DNA of 64,000 bases from Endomychus coccineus. Lineage: Eukaryota > Arthropoda > Insecta > Coleoptera > Endomychidae. Positions 20,941 through 32,644 of this stretch are shown here, one piece after another (position 1 is the first letter of the stretch; each line of letters opens with the position of its first letter). The stretch spans positions 1,116,001 to 1,180,000 of the forward strand of contig OY294070.1 in NCBI GenBank assembly GCA_958510875.1, written 5' to 3'. The notes below the pieces were generated by a model that saw only the letters and a list, made by a program, of their open reading frames with translations, searched no databases and was not told the origin of the DNA. Both the position numbers and the translations under genes were made by a program.

Positions 20941-23900
20941 TACACAAAAAGAGTACATGTAACAAAGTTGATATAGGTACACTGTACAACAATTGATAGC
21001 TAATAAACTATAAAAGAGTTCACACTGTCGATACACTATAACACTATAAATATTAATTTCCTCTAATGTTGGGAAGGTATCATCTATTTCTAAAATATGT
21101 TTTATTAAGTCTAAAAAGTCTCATATATTTTTAACTAAATTTGGTGAGTGGTGCTGGAAATGTTACGTCGGAATATTATAATTGAATTTGCTAACGTTTT
21201 GATTAATAATTCATCAGATTCCATGTTAAAATAGAACTGTTTGGGAGTCAATAAACTGTTTGTTATTATGAAATTATGTTGGGATACTAAAGATTTAAGT
21301 TTTGTTGAGCAATAAAACAAATGTCGAAATTCTATTATGTGGCCTTTTATTTATATACACGTTCTGCAAATATTGCGGCATATATAAATATAGTGAATTA
21401 ATGGAAATTGGGAGATTATCAATTTATATTTTATCGCGAATCCAAATGTGGATAAAAATCTAATGTGAATGTTGGAACAATACAGCCTCTGACGCACTGT
21501 TATTTTATCGATAATACAATTGACCATGCAGATAATTAACGCCCACTGGGGAAACTATATAGACTAGGATATAGAACTGACTATGACACAATATATAGCT
21601 AATATCCTCCAGATACACAAGGCTTGAGGGCTAGAGACAATATTACTGCTGTACGTTACCATTGGCTGATAGGATGCTATGGTGACCTGCAGCTTCAAGA
21701 TCCACAATGAAACATCGGCAAATTTCTGTATTGACGTCTGCTTTTCCATAAAGCTCTGAAAAAAAACACTGTTCTCGACAATCGAGGCACGGTATATGAG
21801 AAAGCATTTGGATGTGGTTATTCATTGCCCGCTCAAAAAGGAAACACTCCTGGTCCTCTCAAAAACATCTGGAGATATGGGTGTGCGATCAACGAGGCAA
21901 AGACAAAACCAATGGTGTAATTACCAGCGGCCAGGAATACGTAGTCGGTGGTCATAACTTTATTGTTGACTGCAACTTGCATAGTGCCGAACATTTCCTA
22001 TCTAAGGTCAGTACTGAACTTAAGAAGGGAGTAATGCTGGTGATAATTTGACGATCTGTTTATATCCAGAACTGGGGATCGCCATGTGATATACAGGTTC
22101 TTGGGGTTGGTAATTGATATAATATAGAAGGGTAGAATTATACCATTTTAGGGTTTATGGGCTTAATGGTAACACATTTACGTAACAATACTTTATATAG
22201 ACTAACGGTTAAATTTAAGACTCTTCAAAGACAAATGTTGAGATTCAGAGTAATAATAACTGAAAGAACAATATTACGATCTGTAAAAGGGATTCCCTAT
22301 CGTCGCATTATTGATAACCCATTCAATGCAATTCAATGAGGTAGACTCTTGCAATGACATTGACCTCTTATTCAACAAATGGGCGACCTTGCTGAATAAT
22401 CATAATTACACGTATTACACATATTTTATGATATGTTTTGTAACGTTCCGCCGAGCGTATGTGTTTTTGTAATAATAAATCTGAACTTACTCCAGATTGC
22501 TCTAGATTTAATATTTCCCAAATAAGTGAATAGGTTCGGAATCCTATCTCACTGCTTGTAACACTTGAACTTGTAACAGTCGGCTGAGTATCATTTCAGG
22601 TAGCGTTAATACCTCATCGACGTGTTATATGAATTTAAAAATTGTTTGTTGGAACCTGTTCGGGTATCAGAGATCTTAGTTGATCCGTGTACCCTTAAGG
22701 TTCTTTTAAGCTGCCACCACTAGGCGTATATTTCAGCCCACCTAGAAGCTGTTTTTGACTATGAGGCCGCGATCCCTTCCAAGGGACCGGCTCGCACAAT
22801 TACCTATACTTATATCTTTATATCTATTCAAGCGTAAATTCTGAAGGTCGTATTCGCTGAGAGGTGATTAGGGATTTCCAGTTGAACTCGTAAATCAAAT
22901 TAAATAATAAATGTATATTGAATAAAACAAAATTAACAAAAAAAAATTATACATTAACCAACAACGAACGTTTATAAAATTAATCCAAAATTTGGTTATA
23001 GGAATGATAGCATAGATTTAAAAAGATGTCAAGATCAGGTTGACCCCAAGTGGGAATCTGAGAAATTATCAATGTCGCTAGTACTACCCCCTTCGCCAGC
23101 GAGCGAGTTCTTGTCCATGTTCTCTTTAGAGAGTTGAAATAAATGAAGGACTAATTAGCACAACCCCGAACAGTGATCGGTTTCGCGCTCGATCACGCCG
23201 ATGATTGATAAATAATGTTCAAAACCAAAGGATTCCTCCCTTTCTGGTAAGCTGGGATAAGCCTAACGACATGATACTCTATTATCTCCCCTAAGTAATC
23301 TCCGATAAGCGGAATTTGTATAGACACTCAAAATAGCCTGAATGGCAGGAAAAAATTATATTAACAAATAAAACAGTGGCGAGCGGAACATGATCTGAAT
23401 GGTAAATAACCACATTATATTATATTACCGATTCCGAGGTTGAAGTCAATATAACAGTTGTTCTTTGGCAATCAAAATGCACTTACCCTGTTGGTCTAAT
23501 AACCCAATTCCCTCTCGAACCCCCTTGTAGTGATAAGGCACAAATAATTTAAACACTCGATTTTTACGTCGAATTAAATTTGGTATGATGTGGAATTGGC
23601 ACAAAAAAAATGATTTTAAATAAGGGACAAACACTTTACGCGTGACGCGGAAGACGCGAACAAGTTCAGCGCTGCTTTAGCCCCCCAGGGATGTATAACC
23701 CTTGTTGCATTGTTAATTTAATATCTATAAATTTCTTGAACTTGATTTGTATATTCTGGACAAACATTATATTAATTGATTTGATTTAATGCAACAATGA
23801 GCATCCCTGTGGACATAAAGCAAGCTGGCCTTACCGACAAGTACCTGGTGGAGAACTAACTGAGAAGGTGGTTGAGAACTGCCTTTTTTCCTCAAAGTAA

Positions 23901-24895
23901 TTAGTTTTTATGAAATCATTGAAGCGGGGGGCCACCCCACGCTCAATCTTAGAAAATATGTTCAATTTCGAATTCCGGGATCAGAACACGCCCATGAAAT
24001 ATAACAACAGCCAATAGGAATCTAACTAGGCGAAAGAATTGCTCTGTTCAACTCCACGTAAACTTTTCCTGACTCAGGGAAAAAAGTACCATTGACCTCG
24101 TGCCGTGCTTACGTTTGTAAAACATGGTTCATGGCTGACCGGCCAATGATACAGGAAAGAGGACTCAGATTACCGTCGCTAGGTCTGTCTGGTATATCGT
24201 GTTCAAGATATAATAATTTGTAAAATTTTCAATTTGAATTTAAATCAATATTATTCAAAGGCCCCAAAACAAAAAGTAATAATCCGTCGGATTATTACAG
24301 TTTATACTTTTGTAAACATTCTTGTGCAATGAGAAAATAGAATATCACGAGTTTATCTAATTCAGGATTTATAGAAGATAAATCCTTTTTTTACATTACA
24401 TAGCATAATATAAAAATGTAAAGTTTCACAACAAAACAAATAATGATCTAAAAGACCCTGATTCATCCAGTTCTGAGCTGTGTATCTGAAACGTGGACAA
24501 TTTGAAAGGCTGATGTAAATCTACTATTCGTTTTGTATAGATTGCATTTAGATGGTTAACAAACCATATATAAATATATGCCTAGTGCTTTTCATGGATA
24601 ATTTAATGCATTAAAAGAGAAGATTTTTGTTGTAAGAGACTAATTGAAGGCACTCTATTTCGCTTGTAATTTTTATCGATACTCCCTTTATTGCTATCTG
24701 GCGAATGTATTTTTTAATGCACTGCAAGAAATCGAATTATCAAAATGTCTCTCGAGTGTTAATTGGCACTATCCTTTGTGTATCACTGCGAGAGATATCT
24801 TCCATTCATAGGTGACTTATTGAATTTTGCGAAGAATAAAGTTTTGATTGTTTAATGGCTTGCACTGAGACAGTTTCGTGAGAATCGTTTACTGA
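20941..24895. other. Long non-genic stretch, probably old repeats
   Basis: No ORF with a recognisable domain. Around 21005-21055 there is one copy of the ATAAAAGAGTTCACACTGT repeat. The block 22436-23640 is richer in GC than its surroundings and begins TGTAACGTTCC. It has the look of LTR or transposon non-coding sequence, but no second copy or coding domain lets it be classified. A perfect 11-bp-arm palindrome sits at 24276-24298. Confidence 0.35.
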
Positions 24896-24900
24896 AAACG

Positions 24901-25620
24901 TATACGAGGGTAGAGCCAAAAATTCTCGGTCTGAAAGAAACATTGCTTTGACTCACCGTTAAATTTTATATTTCTATATAATCTCCCATGGCATTAATGC
25001 AAGAAGAAGAGGAATAAGAATTCAATATCATTGAAATGGTATCCTGTAAGGTCCTTTTTCAAATTACTAAACAGGTAATAGCAAGAAGGGCTTTGGATTA
25101 GTTTTTTAGTTTAGATGTTTCATGGAGTTTTATTTATGTTGTTCGACTTTAGGAAGAAATAGCACTTGCTTTAATACATTTACGTCAGGACATTGCATTA
25201 CAACTTAAAAAGATATTAGATCAATTTCCGATGTCAAACAATGCTCAAGTAAAACAGATGGAATAAGCTGAACTTAAATATCTGAATATCCAAAACTGAT
25301 ATCTACCAAAAACTATAGAATATTTAAAAAAAATGGTAATCGGCCTCCCTTGGAAATTTTCTGGATTCGCCCTTGGGTAATTTCACTGGGGGTCATATCC
25401 GGACTATACGGAAGGTGATCGATTTGTTCAATATCACAATCCCGAATTGTTGCATTATCATGCAACAAACTATCTTGTCCAGGCAATTCTCCACGTCGTT
25501 TCTCGGACGGGACGGTCGTACTAAGAAATGAACTCATACTTGACTTGTCCGTAATAAAGGCAACAAAGAATATCCTATTTTGATTTACGGTCATGGGTGT
25601 TCTTAGAACCAGTTTGAATT
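24901..25620 (-). mobile_element. Mariner-like element, fragment
   Basis: The left boundary TATACGAGGGTAGAGCC resembles a mariner terminal repeat. On the minus strand, about 25375-25510 encodes LLHDNA, then HLPYSPDMTPSE. These are the second and third catalytic-acid motifs of mariner transposases. The rest is too decayed to follow and the other end was not found. Confidence 0.6.
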
Positions 25621-25629
25621 TTCGCAACT

Positions 25630-26795
25630 TGTTTGATATCTAAATGAATTCTAATTGATAATTAATAAGGCAGCTAGCTCTGCTACAGTAATTCGGAATA
25701 AGGATTTCGACTTTTTACAATAAAACCAAGGTATGGACAAAAGTCGAGATCCGAAGTGAATTACCATTGATAGCATGCGTGTGCGAGGTACGTACTAATC
25801 AAAGTACAATTTGTCAATTTTATTCTAGAACATTTTCCGCTTTTTAATGGAGATAAAATGGCGACAATTGTAGGGCTCCGTAAATATAGGAACTCTATTG
25901 CAAACAATAATAATGCAGCGATCTCTAGTTTTATTTACGTTAATCAGATAAGTATACGCGATACACAAAGGTAGCGCGATCTATTACGAAAAAGGTGCAA
26001 CTAAAACGACGTAGAGGAAACTTGAGATTGTAGAAAATAGATGGCACCGTTTCTAGCTTAAGAAACAATAAAGGATCTACTTATAAACAGGTAATTCCTG
26101 CATGCACTAGATAGAAGGTGCTGATACTATGAGATTAATAGATTACCATCATTTCACAACTAAAATGGTGTCGGCAAGAATATAAATAATAATAATAACA
26201 ATGAATAAATTTATTAAAGAAAGTCAAAGTGATGACATTGGAAAGTTTTGGCTACCAACAGTTACACGATGAGGAGATCTTGATGAGCTACCTCTCCATA
26301 ACAATAACGCATTGACTAAACTACTTTATCAACTCCAAGCACACGAAGATATGATTTATGAATTATGTAAATCAGTTCATAAACAGCGTTTCTGTTTTAT
26401 GACCACATGCTTCATTAGAATATAGTACACCAATAAAATAAACCAACTCAGTTTCATTAAAAATTGCTATTTTATCTATAAATCAGTCTGGAACGATGTC
26501 ACGGTAAAACTAAGAAGTAGAAATAACCATTTCAGGCGAAGCATTCAAAGCAATTGTGTAATTTAACGTAGTTACATTGTGATGAAGAAAGTTTTACCTG
26601 TTGTCCTTCTCGTTGAACCCTTCTATCACATTTACTATCTAGAAAAAATGCATTGTAGGATACCTTGAATTATATTCAAAGCATTTGCATCTTTCAATTA
26701 GTTTCGAACAATCAACAATCCAGTTATTGTTAATAATTTAGTATGTATCGTGTACAAAAGTTATTCAAAGAATTTGTAATAAACACTTTATTGTT
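25630..26795. other. Non-genic stretch
   Basis: AT-rich sequence without a coding frame of note, tandem repeat or terminal repeat pair. Nothing further is seen. Confidence 0.4.
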
Positions 26796-26797
26796 AG

Positions 26798-27533
26798 TTA
26801 GTTGTAAGGTTTACAATTAACATAAATATATTCCAAACTAAACACTACAATACTGATGACGTTGCCAAAAATCCATATGAGAAACGCAAATTGTAGATGG
26901 TTCAGTGTCAAACTTTGTGTTTCAGTACCTTGCACCACCTGTGGCATTTCGAACTCGTACTGATTCCCCTTATACTGTAAGATGCCGGTGTTGCTTATTT
27001 TGTACAGGAAATTATCAATAGATTCAACAAATCCTATGATGACCTTTCACAAAGACCAAAACATCGTAAGTCTTGAAAAAAATGGTGTGGAAAGTTTTTC
27101 CATGTGAATAAACTGGTCTCATCTTCGAAACCTACAACAGAGCAAGTGGCAACTTGTATATGATACGAAAATAGTATCTTGACAGTTCCATCTGTAGTAT
27201 CCAGCTCCACAACTCTTGTAATATAGAACTTGTATAAGATAAGGAAGAGATCAGAATGTACACAATCGGTGATAATCACGAATTTTGCTCTTGGATTAAA
27301 GATAGGTTTGAGTCTCAAGGACTTTAATAGCTCTTCTGTCTCAAACGATCTCGATTCTATTAGATAAATATCAGTGTGCCAAATAGTTGCGTGGATTTGT
27401 GAAGAGTTTGTGTTTATTCGCATCACTGGCATTTTGAGATGTCCTTTGAAATTCACAGTCAAAATTTGAGAGTTGTTGAATAAATTTAGTACAATCAATT
27501 GTTCGAACATCCATGAAGGGATAAAGGATACAT
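26798..27533 (-). pseudogene. Ionotropic receptor pseudogene with internal deletion (IR copy 6)
   Basis: The N-terminal third (to TWKNFPHHF) matches IR copy 3. It then jumps directly to the segment around KTYDVLVFVKGH, near residue 500 of the intact copies. The deletion therefore removes most of S1, all pore and membrane helices 1-2 and part of S2. The C-terminal helix remains in another frame (SLTLNHLQFAFLIWIFG, to a stop at 26798). A one-base deletion near codon 10 also breaks the start (ATG at 27533), and a short deletion removes residues around KKLFSY to DPIQV. It cannot make a channel. A leader (ATG at 27638) is in phase upstream but has two TGA stops. Confidence 0.85.
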
Positions 27534-27539
27534 CTTGCT

Positions 27540-27638
27540 AATTCACATGTTTCAATGTGATTGATGGGGATTCAGACCTCCTACTGAAAGCTTTCTTTTT
27601 ATACGATTAACAAAAATAGGCGACAAGAAAAAGAGCAT
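27540..27638 (-). other. Leader region upstream of IR pseudogene 6
   Basis: The frame MLFFLSPIFVNRIKRKLSV from 27638 is in phase with the dead receptor start at 27533, with two TGA codons in between. It is very similar to the copy 3 leader (MLFFLSHIF, then RKLSV). Confidence 0.45.
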
Positions 27639-27699
27639 TAAGACATAAAAGCCTTCGTCATTTGAGCTTGGTCTTCTTGACACAGTTTAATGTTGTTAC

Positions 27700-28660
27700 A
27701 TGTTAATCATTATTGATTGATTTATACCAAAATCGTATACAAACAAAGTGTTATATAAACGTTTTTCAATCACATTATAGTAGTACAATCAAGAATGCTT
27801 CGCTCAGTCTCAGTCAACCTTACCATTCATCATATACTGATACTATATCTTGTAGGCCCTTGTTATTTTTGTACGCCCCCGTTATTTGGTGATGTACGCA
27901 AAATCGTAGATATCGGCCCCGTAGAAGGAACATAACGGTAAGAATTAATCACCAACATTATATCCCATAGCAACTGATAAGCCTAGCGTTTAGACGGAGT
28001 GAGCGTGAGTGAACTGAAAGGAGGAGAGACTACGTTTAACATGCTCACTCCGTCTTTCGCATAAGCCGATAAAGAAAGCGAGCCGCAGTTCCTACGCTCA
28101 CTCCGTCTACTAAGTTCAATTGCTTGTAAAAAAGATCTAACTACTAGAAGTTTATGGCTGAAAATTTTACAGCAATCCTTTGGAAGATAATACTATGCAG
28201 GAGCACATTGTTCCGATTGTATGAGCGCCAGGACTTATATTTCGAAAGGACATGTTTGCCCAACTTTCGTATTTAGTCGATAACACATTGGCTTTACATA
28301 TTTGCTGATGTTTTGTGTTAGTGAAATCACATTGACTTTGATCGATCCATCATATCGTGTGCTGTGAAGGTTGAAGCGACATGAAATAAAAACACTTGTC
28401 GTGTATTTTGTTGAGTCTCGGAATTCGATTTATCCGTTATTTGTTTCAAAGTTCATAAAGTAATGTAGGTAATTTAAGATCGCCTTACTGATTGCGTTGC
28501 AAATTTGCAATGTTTCCACTTTATCGTACGGTTCAATGATTAGGCTAAGGATCACCAGGTCTGTTTTGCTAATAAGAACAGTCAACATGGTGGTTGTCAG
28601 GTGGGGGGAGCGGGGTGCGCTATTAACGGCTCAGCCTGGTGATTTCTGAGCCGTCCTGGA
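27700..28660. other. Spacer with a triple inverted/direct 13-mer
   Basis: No gene. AGACGGAGTGAGC (27992-28004) and its exact reverse complement at 28043-28055 and 28096-28108 form a compact inverted-repeat cluster of 117 bp. The remainder shows nothing recognisable. Confidence 0.5.
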
Positions 28661-28770
28661 TCAATTTTTTTTATATATCTAGAAATTTCTGAGCACCTCG
28701 AGGCACTGGAGATACCACCATTTGTTTATAGCTACATACGTACCTACATGTATAATATTTTTTTCTATAG

Positions 28771-28992
28771 AAACACATGTACTTTGGGCTGAAAGAACAC
28801 ATTGAGAAGCTCGGATTGGTAGAAGAAGAGTGCAGTTTCTGCGAAGAGAAGGCCGAAACTTCTAACCATGTCCTCGCAGAATGCAATATCTTGCAAAATT
28901 CCAGGGGTCGGGACGATCAAATAGAACCTAACCTGAAGCCATCCGATATCCTTAACTTTCTAAATGGTAAAGGATTAGAGAAACTGCTTTAA
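28771..28992 (+). mobile_element. Non-LTR retrotransposon C-terminal fragment
   Basis: The plus frame reads HIEKLGLVEEECSFCEEKAE, then NHVLAEC. This is the cysteine-containing tail that follows RNase H in jockey/R1-type pol proteins. The frame ends at a natural stop (28992). The upstream pol region is missing. Confidence 0.65.
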
Positions 28993-28994
28993 CC

Positions 28995-29600
28995 GTTGAG
29001 ACATCCTGGATGGACCAGCAGCAGAAGGTGAGACAATAGATCAATTAGGTCACAGTGTGCAACACAATACAATACCATTGTGGCTCTAGACGAAAAAGCG
29101 ATATGAAGTGTACAATCATCTGCAAAGCAGGTGGCCACTTCCGACAGAACGTTGATAAGGATCATAAAGAAAGCTGGTGCCAAGAGATATACCTGTGGAA
29201 GACCACCGTTAATAGCCATTGTATCGTAGAAGACTCCGTCATGAAGTGATCTATCTGAGAAATATTCGATAGTAAATGACAAAGTTGATGCGGCAAACCA
29301 TATGACAGTAGATTTCCTTGGTGCCAGAATTAGCCAAATGCCTTGGAGATATCCAATGTTACGGGTAAAGATTGCATATACTTTGCAATAGAGGTCTGTC
29401 ATTTATATGTTACATAGGCATGCAATTCTTCTGATGATCTCTGCGACCAAAGCCTATTTACCGGTCATTCGGGATTTTGAAGCTCTATAGGTATTGGATG
29501 AGTCCGATGTTGATTGCTTTCTCCATTACTTTAGAGGTCGCAGATAGGAGTGCAATGGATCTTTAATTATTAGAAAGGTTCTCCTTTCCGTTTGTTGGAA
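28995..29600 (-). mobile_element. Non-LTR reverse transcriptase fragment
   Basis: The minus strand encodes, in broken frames, SKVMEKAINIGLIQYL (about 29490-29540) and then LHDGVFYDTMAINGGLPQV, followed by LLAPAFFMILINVLSE and FADDCTLH. These are reverse-transcriptase motifs, including the catalytic DD in FADD. The family is the same as the element at 38160-39240 (SKVIEKAINIKLIQYLE). It is degenerate. Confidence 0.75.
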
Positions 29601-29609
29601 TGGTTGGAC

Positions 29610-31006
29610 TCTAGCTATGTTCCAGCTCGAAAAAAAATAACGATTAACGTAGTATATCCCAATCACTCATTGCTTTCAGATAATTGCTTGAATAACTTCA
29701 ATTTTTTATGTACTTGTGTTACTTTCCTTAGTCCCATAAAATGCTTTTGGCTATTTTTTGTGGGGTCTGAAATTCAGATCTCTCCCTGGACAAGAATGTA
29801 GTTACGACATTGGGTGAATGTAATGTCGGTTAATGGAGGTCAGGTTTATTTCAATTTCGAATTAGAGAGAATTGAATAAACACTTGCTTGAAGTACAGTT
29901 ATGCTAACCTTGATAGTTCAAAACTAAGAACAAGTGAGAGTTTTCGTCTATTTGAATAATTATTTATTATGTTAATAAACAGGTATATAAATCTTTTAGA
30001 TCACATTGCGGTGCCTTTCTTGTATACATTCAGGCGATGAGTCATAACGCAATACAATTATTGTCAATACTGTAGAAAAATAGCATTTACTATAATATCA
30101 GATTGTACGCTGAATTTCATGTCGAAAAAGTTTAAATCAATACTTTGACTTCATCCTTAGGTTAACGTCAGATAATTTTCAATCCATTCCATTCGAAACA
30201 AAACAAAGCGTCATTTTTTGTCAAGAAATTCATAAAAATTACGAAACAAACACGTACAAAAAAGTTGCCAATTTTGATTAATATGTTGACAGTCCATTAT
30301 CTTGAAATCTGTCCGAATGACAAATATCGGATGTGGCAATTATGAAACTTACATTCACTACAAAAATACTTCCGATTTCCTTTACATTACCGTCACGTGA
30401 CCTCAATTTCAGTATTTTAAATAAACAGGATATAATGACGTTTAGGTAGATCTCTAAAAAACATGTTCAACAATATCAAACTTGTCATTATTGTTCAAAT
30501 TGACCATTTCTAGGAGGCTTAAAGACATCTAGCTACCGATGGTTGGAAATTTTTAATAATAATGAATGACAGTTCATGGCTGTACTTGACCCAAGTAGAA
30601 TTTCTACTGGCTTCACTCAAAACGATAGTTGATCATGAATTTGCAGAACAAGAATAACAACTTTGGTATCGTTGAGTTATTTCTTAGAAGTCTACCAAAA
30701 AACGTAATAATATACAGATTGTCCCATTCAGAATATCGAAGTTACGTCCACGTGAACGGAAATCGGAATAACGACCTTTGTAAATCGCATTATGTTGTCA
30801 ATGCGAATTAAATTTCAATGTTACGACATACAGCAGAGACAATTTTTTTTAATGTAAAACAACTGTCATCTAATAGATGTGTTTGAAATTTTCCTAACAA
30901 TATGTGATTCTAATTAAGCTCATTATAACGACACGGAAGTATTCTTAAAATTCCGTGGACTGTGTGTGGCGTTGTTAATTTATTTAAAGCCGAACTAGAG
31001 TTCCAC
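29610..31006. other. Non-genic stretch
   Basis: AT-rich DNA with only short frames. No domain, repeat pair or promoter could be supported. Confidence 0.4.
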
Positions 31007-31563
31007 GTGTCTAACATAGACCTATTATCCTAAGGAGACAGAATTGTTTACATTTAAACACGATCAGACATTGCCAAAATTTCGGGTCACTCAGACCGCT
31101 GTATATTACAAGTATGGCCGTATGGAATGTGCTGTTGCCGGATTAGTTGTTCTGTGTGCCGGATTGAGATTTGTAATTATTATAAAAACGTCCATAGCAT
31201 TATTTATTGGTTATATTAGAAGAATACTGTTGAAATGTCGTTTTCTCTGAAAAATATTCCATAATTTATGTTCAGAAGACGACAACGCCGCGAACCTTTT
31301 TTGAATGAAGACTTTGTTCTGTACGACGCAATTTGACAGCTTCCGTATTTGTCGTAGCTATTTCGAAGCGGTGTTGCCTTACAAGTGGTAACAATCATTC
31401 AATCATAGTTACAGCGTTGCCAATAAGGAGTAATTATGACTCGACGACAAAGAGGTTCGTTGGTTTTCTTTGTCATACTTCATGTAATCATTGCGACAAG
31501 TCAAATGGAGTTTTATGAATGAGATGTTTCGTCTCCTTAGGATAATAGGTCTATGGTGTCTAA
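31007..31563. mobile_element. 541-bp MITE with 8-bp target duplication
   Basis: Perfect 25-bp terminal inverted repeats begin CATAGACCTATTATCC. They occupy 31015-31039 and, inverted, 31531-31555. The flanks GTGTCTAA (31007-31014) and GTGTCTAA (31556-31563) are identical 8-bp direct repeats. There is no transposase inside. The 8-bp duplication and the CA start point to a hAT-type non-autonomous element, but the ends differ from the hAT at 6149-9000. Confidence 0.88.
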
Positions 31564-31903
31564 CCACTTTGATGCATTTTTTTAAAACTTGAATTTCAAA
31601 TCATCAACTCTCTTTCAAGCAACGCTACCTTTGACGATAGATCCATACGTTGAGATATGGTCTCTTCATCTGATCACAGTTAACTACTCGAAGGAGTTAA
31701 ACGAAAATACTCCCGCTGGGCCCATGGTCTCCTTCATCTTTCGTTCGCGACAACAGAAATGGGCATCACGTTCCTTAGATAATAGAAGTAATCGTCGAGA
31801 TCTAATAGCAATATATCGAATTCTGCAAGAAACATTTTCAAACCGATATGTCATTCGAGTTCTGTTTTGTTACCCACCGAAAGCAAGCAAGATTTTTGTA
31901 AAC

Positions 31904-32640
31904 ATGAAAAAAAGTGAATTTCGCTTCTTGATTAAACATTATTTCTTGCGTGGAAAAAACCAACCGAAGCACCGATTGGAACGATTCACAAGTGGTTTAC
32001 TGATTTTCGTTGTGGTAGTAAAGGACGCTGAACGTTCTGGTCGTCCAATTGATGTTACAATACCAGAAATCGTCGATAAAATCCATGGTATGATATTGGA
32101 CGAATGGCGAGTTAAAGTGATTGCTGAGTCTATGGGCATCTCAACCGAATGGGTACGGTACATTTTGCGTAAATTGTTGAATATGAGAAACCTATCTGCC
32201 AGATGGATGCCGCATTTGCTCTCTCTTGACAACAACTGTGACAACATCAAAGGAGTGTTAAGAAGGAAGCGACGCCGAAAAGGCCAAAGTGGGTTTATCG
32301 GCCAACAAAGTCATGGCGACAGTTTTTTGGGATACACACGGTATCGTCCATATTGATTACGTTGAAAAGGGCAGAAAACAATCACCGGCGTAATTATGTA
32401 GAGTTGTTGGATCGATTGTACGCAGATGTGATGCGAAAGCGGCCGCATTTGTCCAACGATGAGGTCATCGCTGAAACAAACGCCTATTTTGAAGGATTGG
32501 CCGAAATTGTCTTATTTGGAAAACCGTTGGACGAAGTGTATAGGACTACAAAGAGATTATATTGAGAAATAAAATAAGTTTTGACGAAATAAATCATTTC
32601 TCGTTTCATTTTTCAAGAACTTTTCAACTTGCCCTCGTAT
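31904..32640 (+). mobile_element. Mariner element, internally deleted
   Basis: From ATG at 31904 the frame shows the mariner N-terminus (SEFRFLIKHYFLRGK). It continues with DAERSGRP, PEIVDKIHGMILDEWRVKV and a block with GISTEWVRYIL. After a frameshift about 32250 it continues as VFWDTHGIVHIDYVEKG. Near 32440 the sequence jumps from the segment RLYADVMRKR to SNDEVIAETNAYFEGL, so the second and third catalytic-Asp region is deleted. The right end (AACTTGCCCTCGTAT, up to 32640) is a typical mariner terminal repeat. The left end was not found. Non-functional. Confidence 0.82.
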
Positions 32641-32644
32641 TTAC

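Noticed and set aside
21812..22051. 79-codon frame ending near 22051
   Set aside because: No family resemblance. Typical of chance frames in decayed repeat DNA.
22157..22339. Frame with a faint likeness to the post-RT region of non-LTR elements
   Set aside because: Only a few basic and hydrophobic positions fit and no motif is complete.
23373..23390. CAGTGGCGAGCGG, similar to the hAT end CAGTGGCGGCTC
   Set aside because: No matching right end or 8-bp duplication was found, and the match breaks after eight bases.
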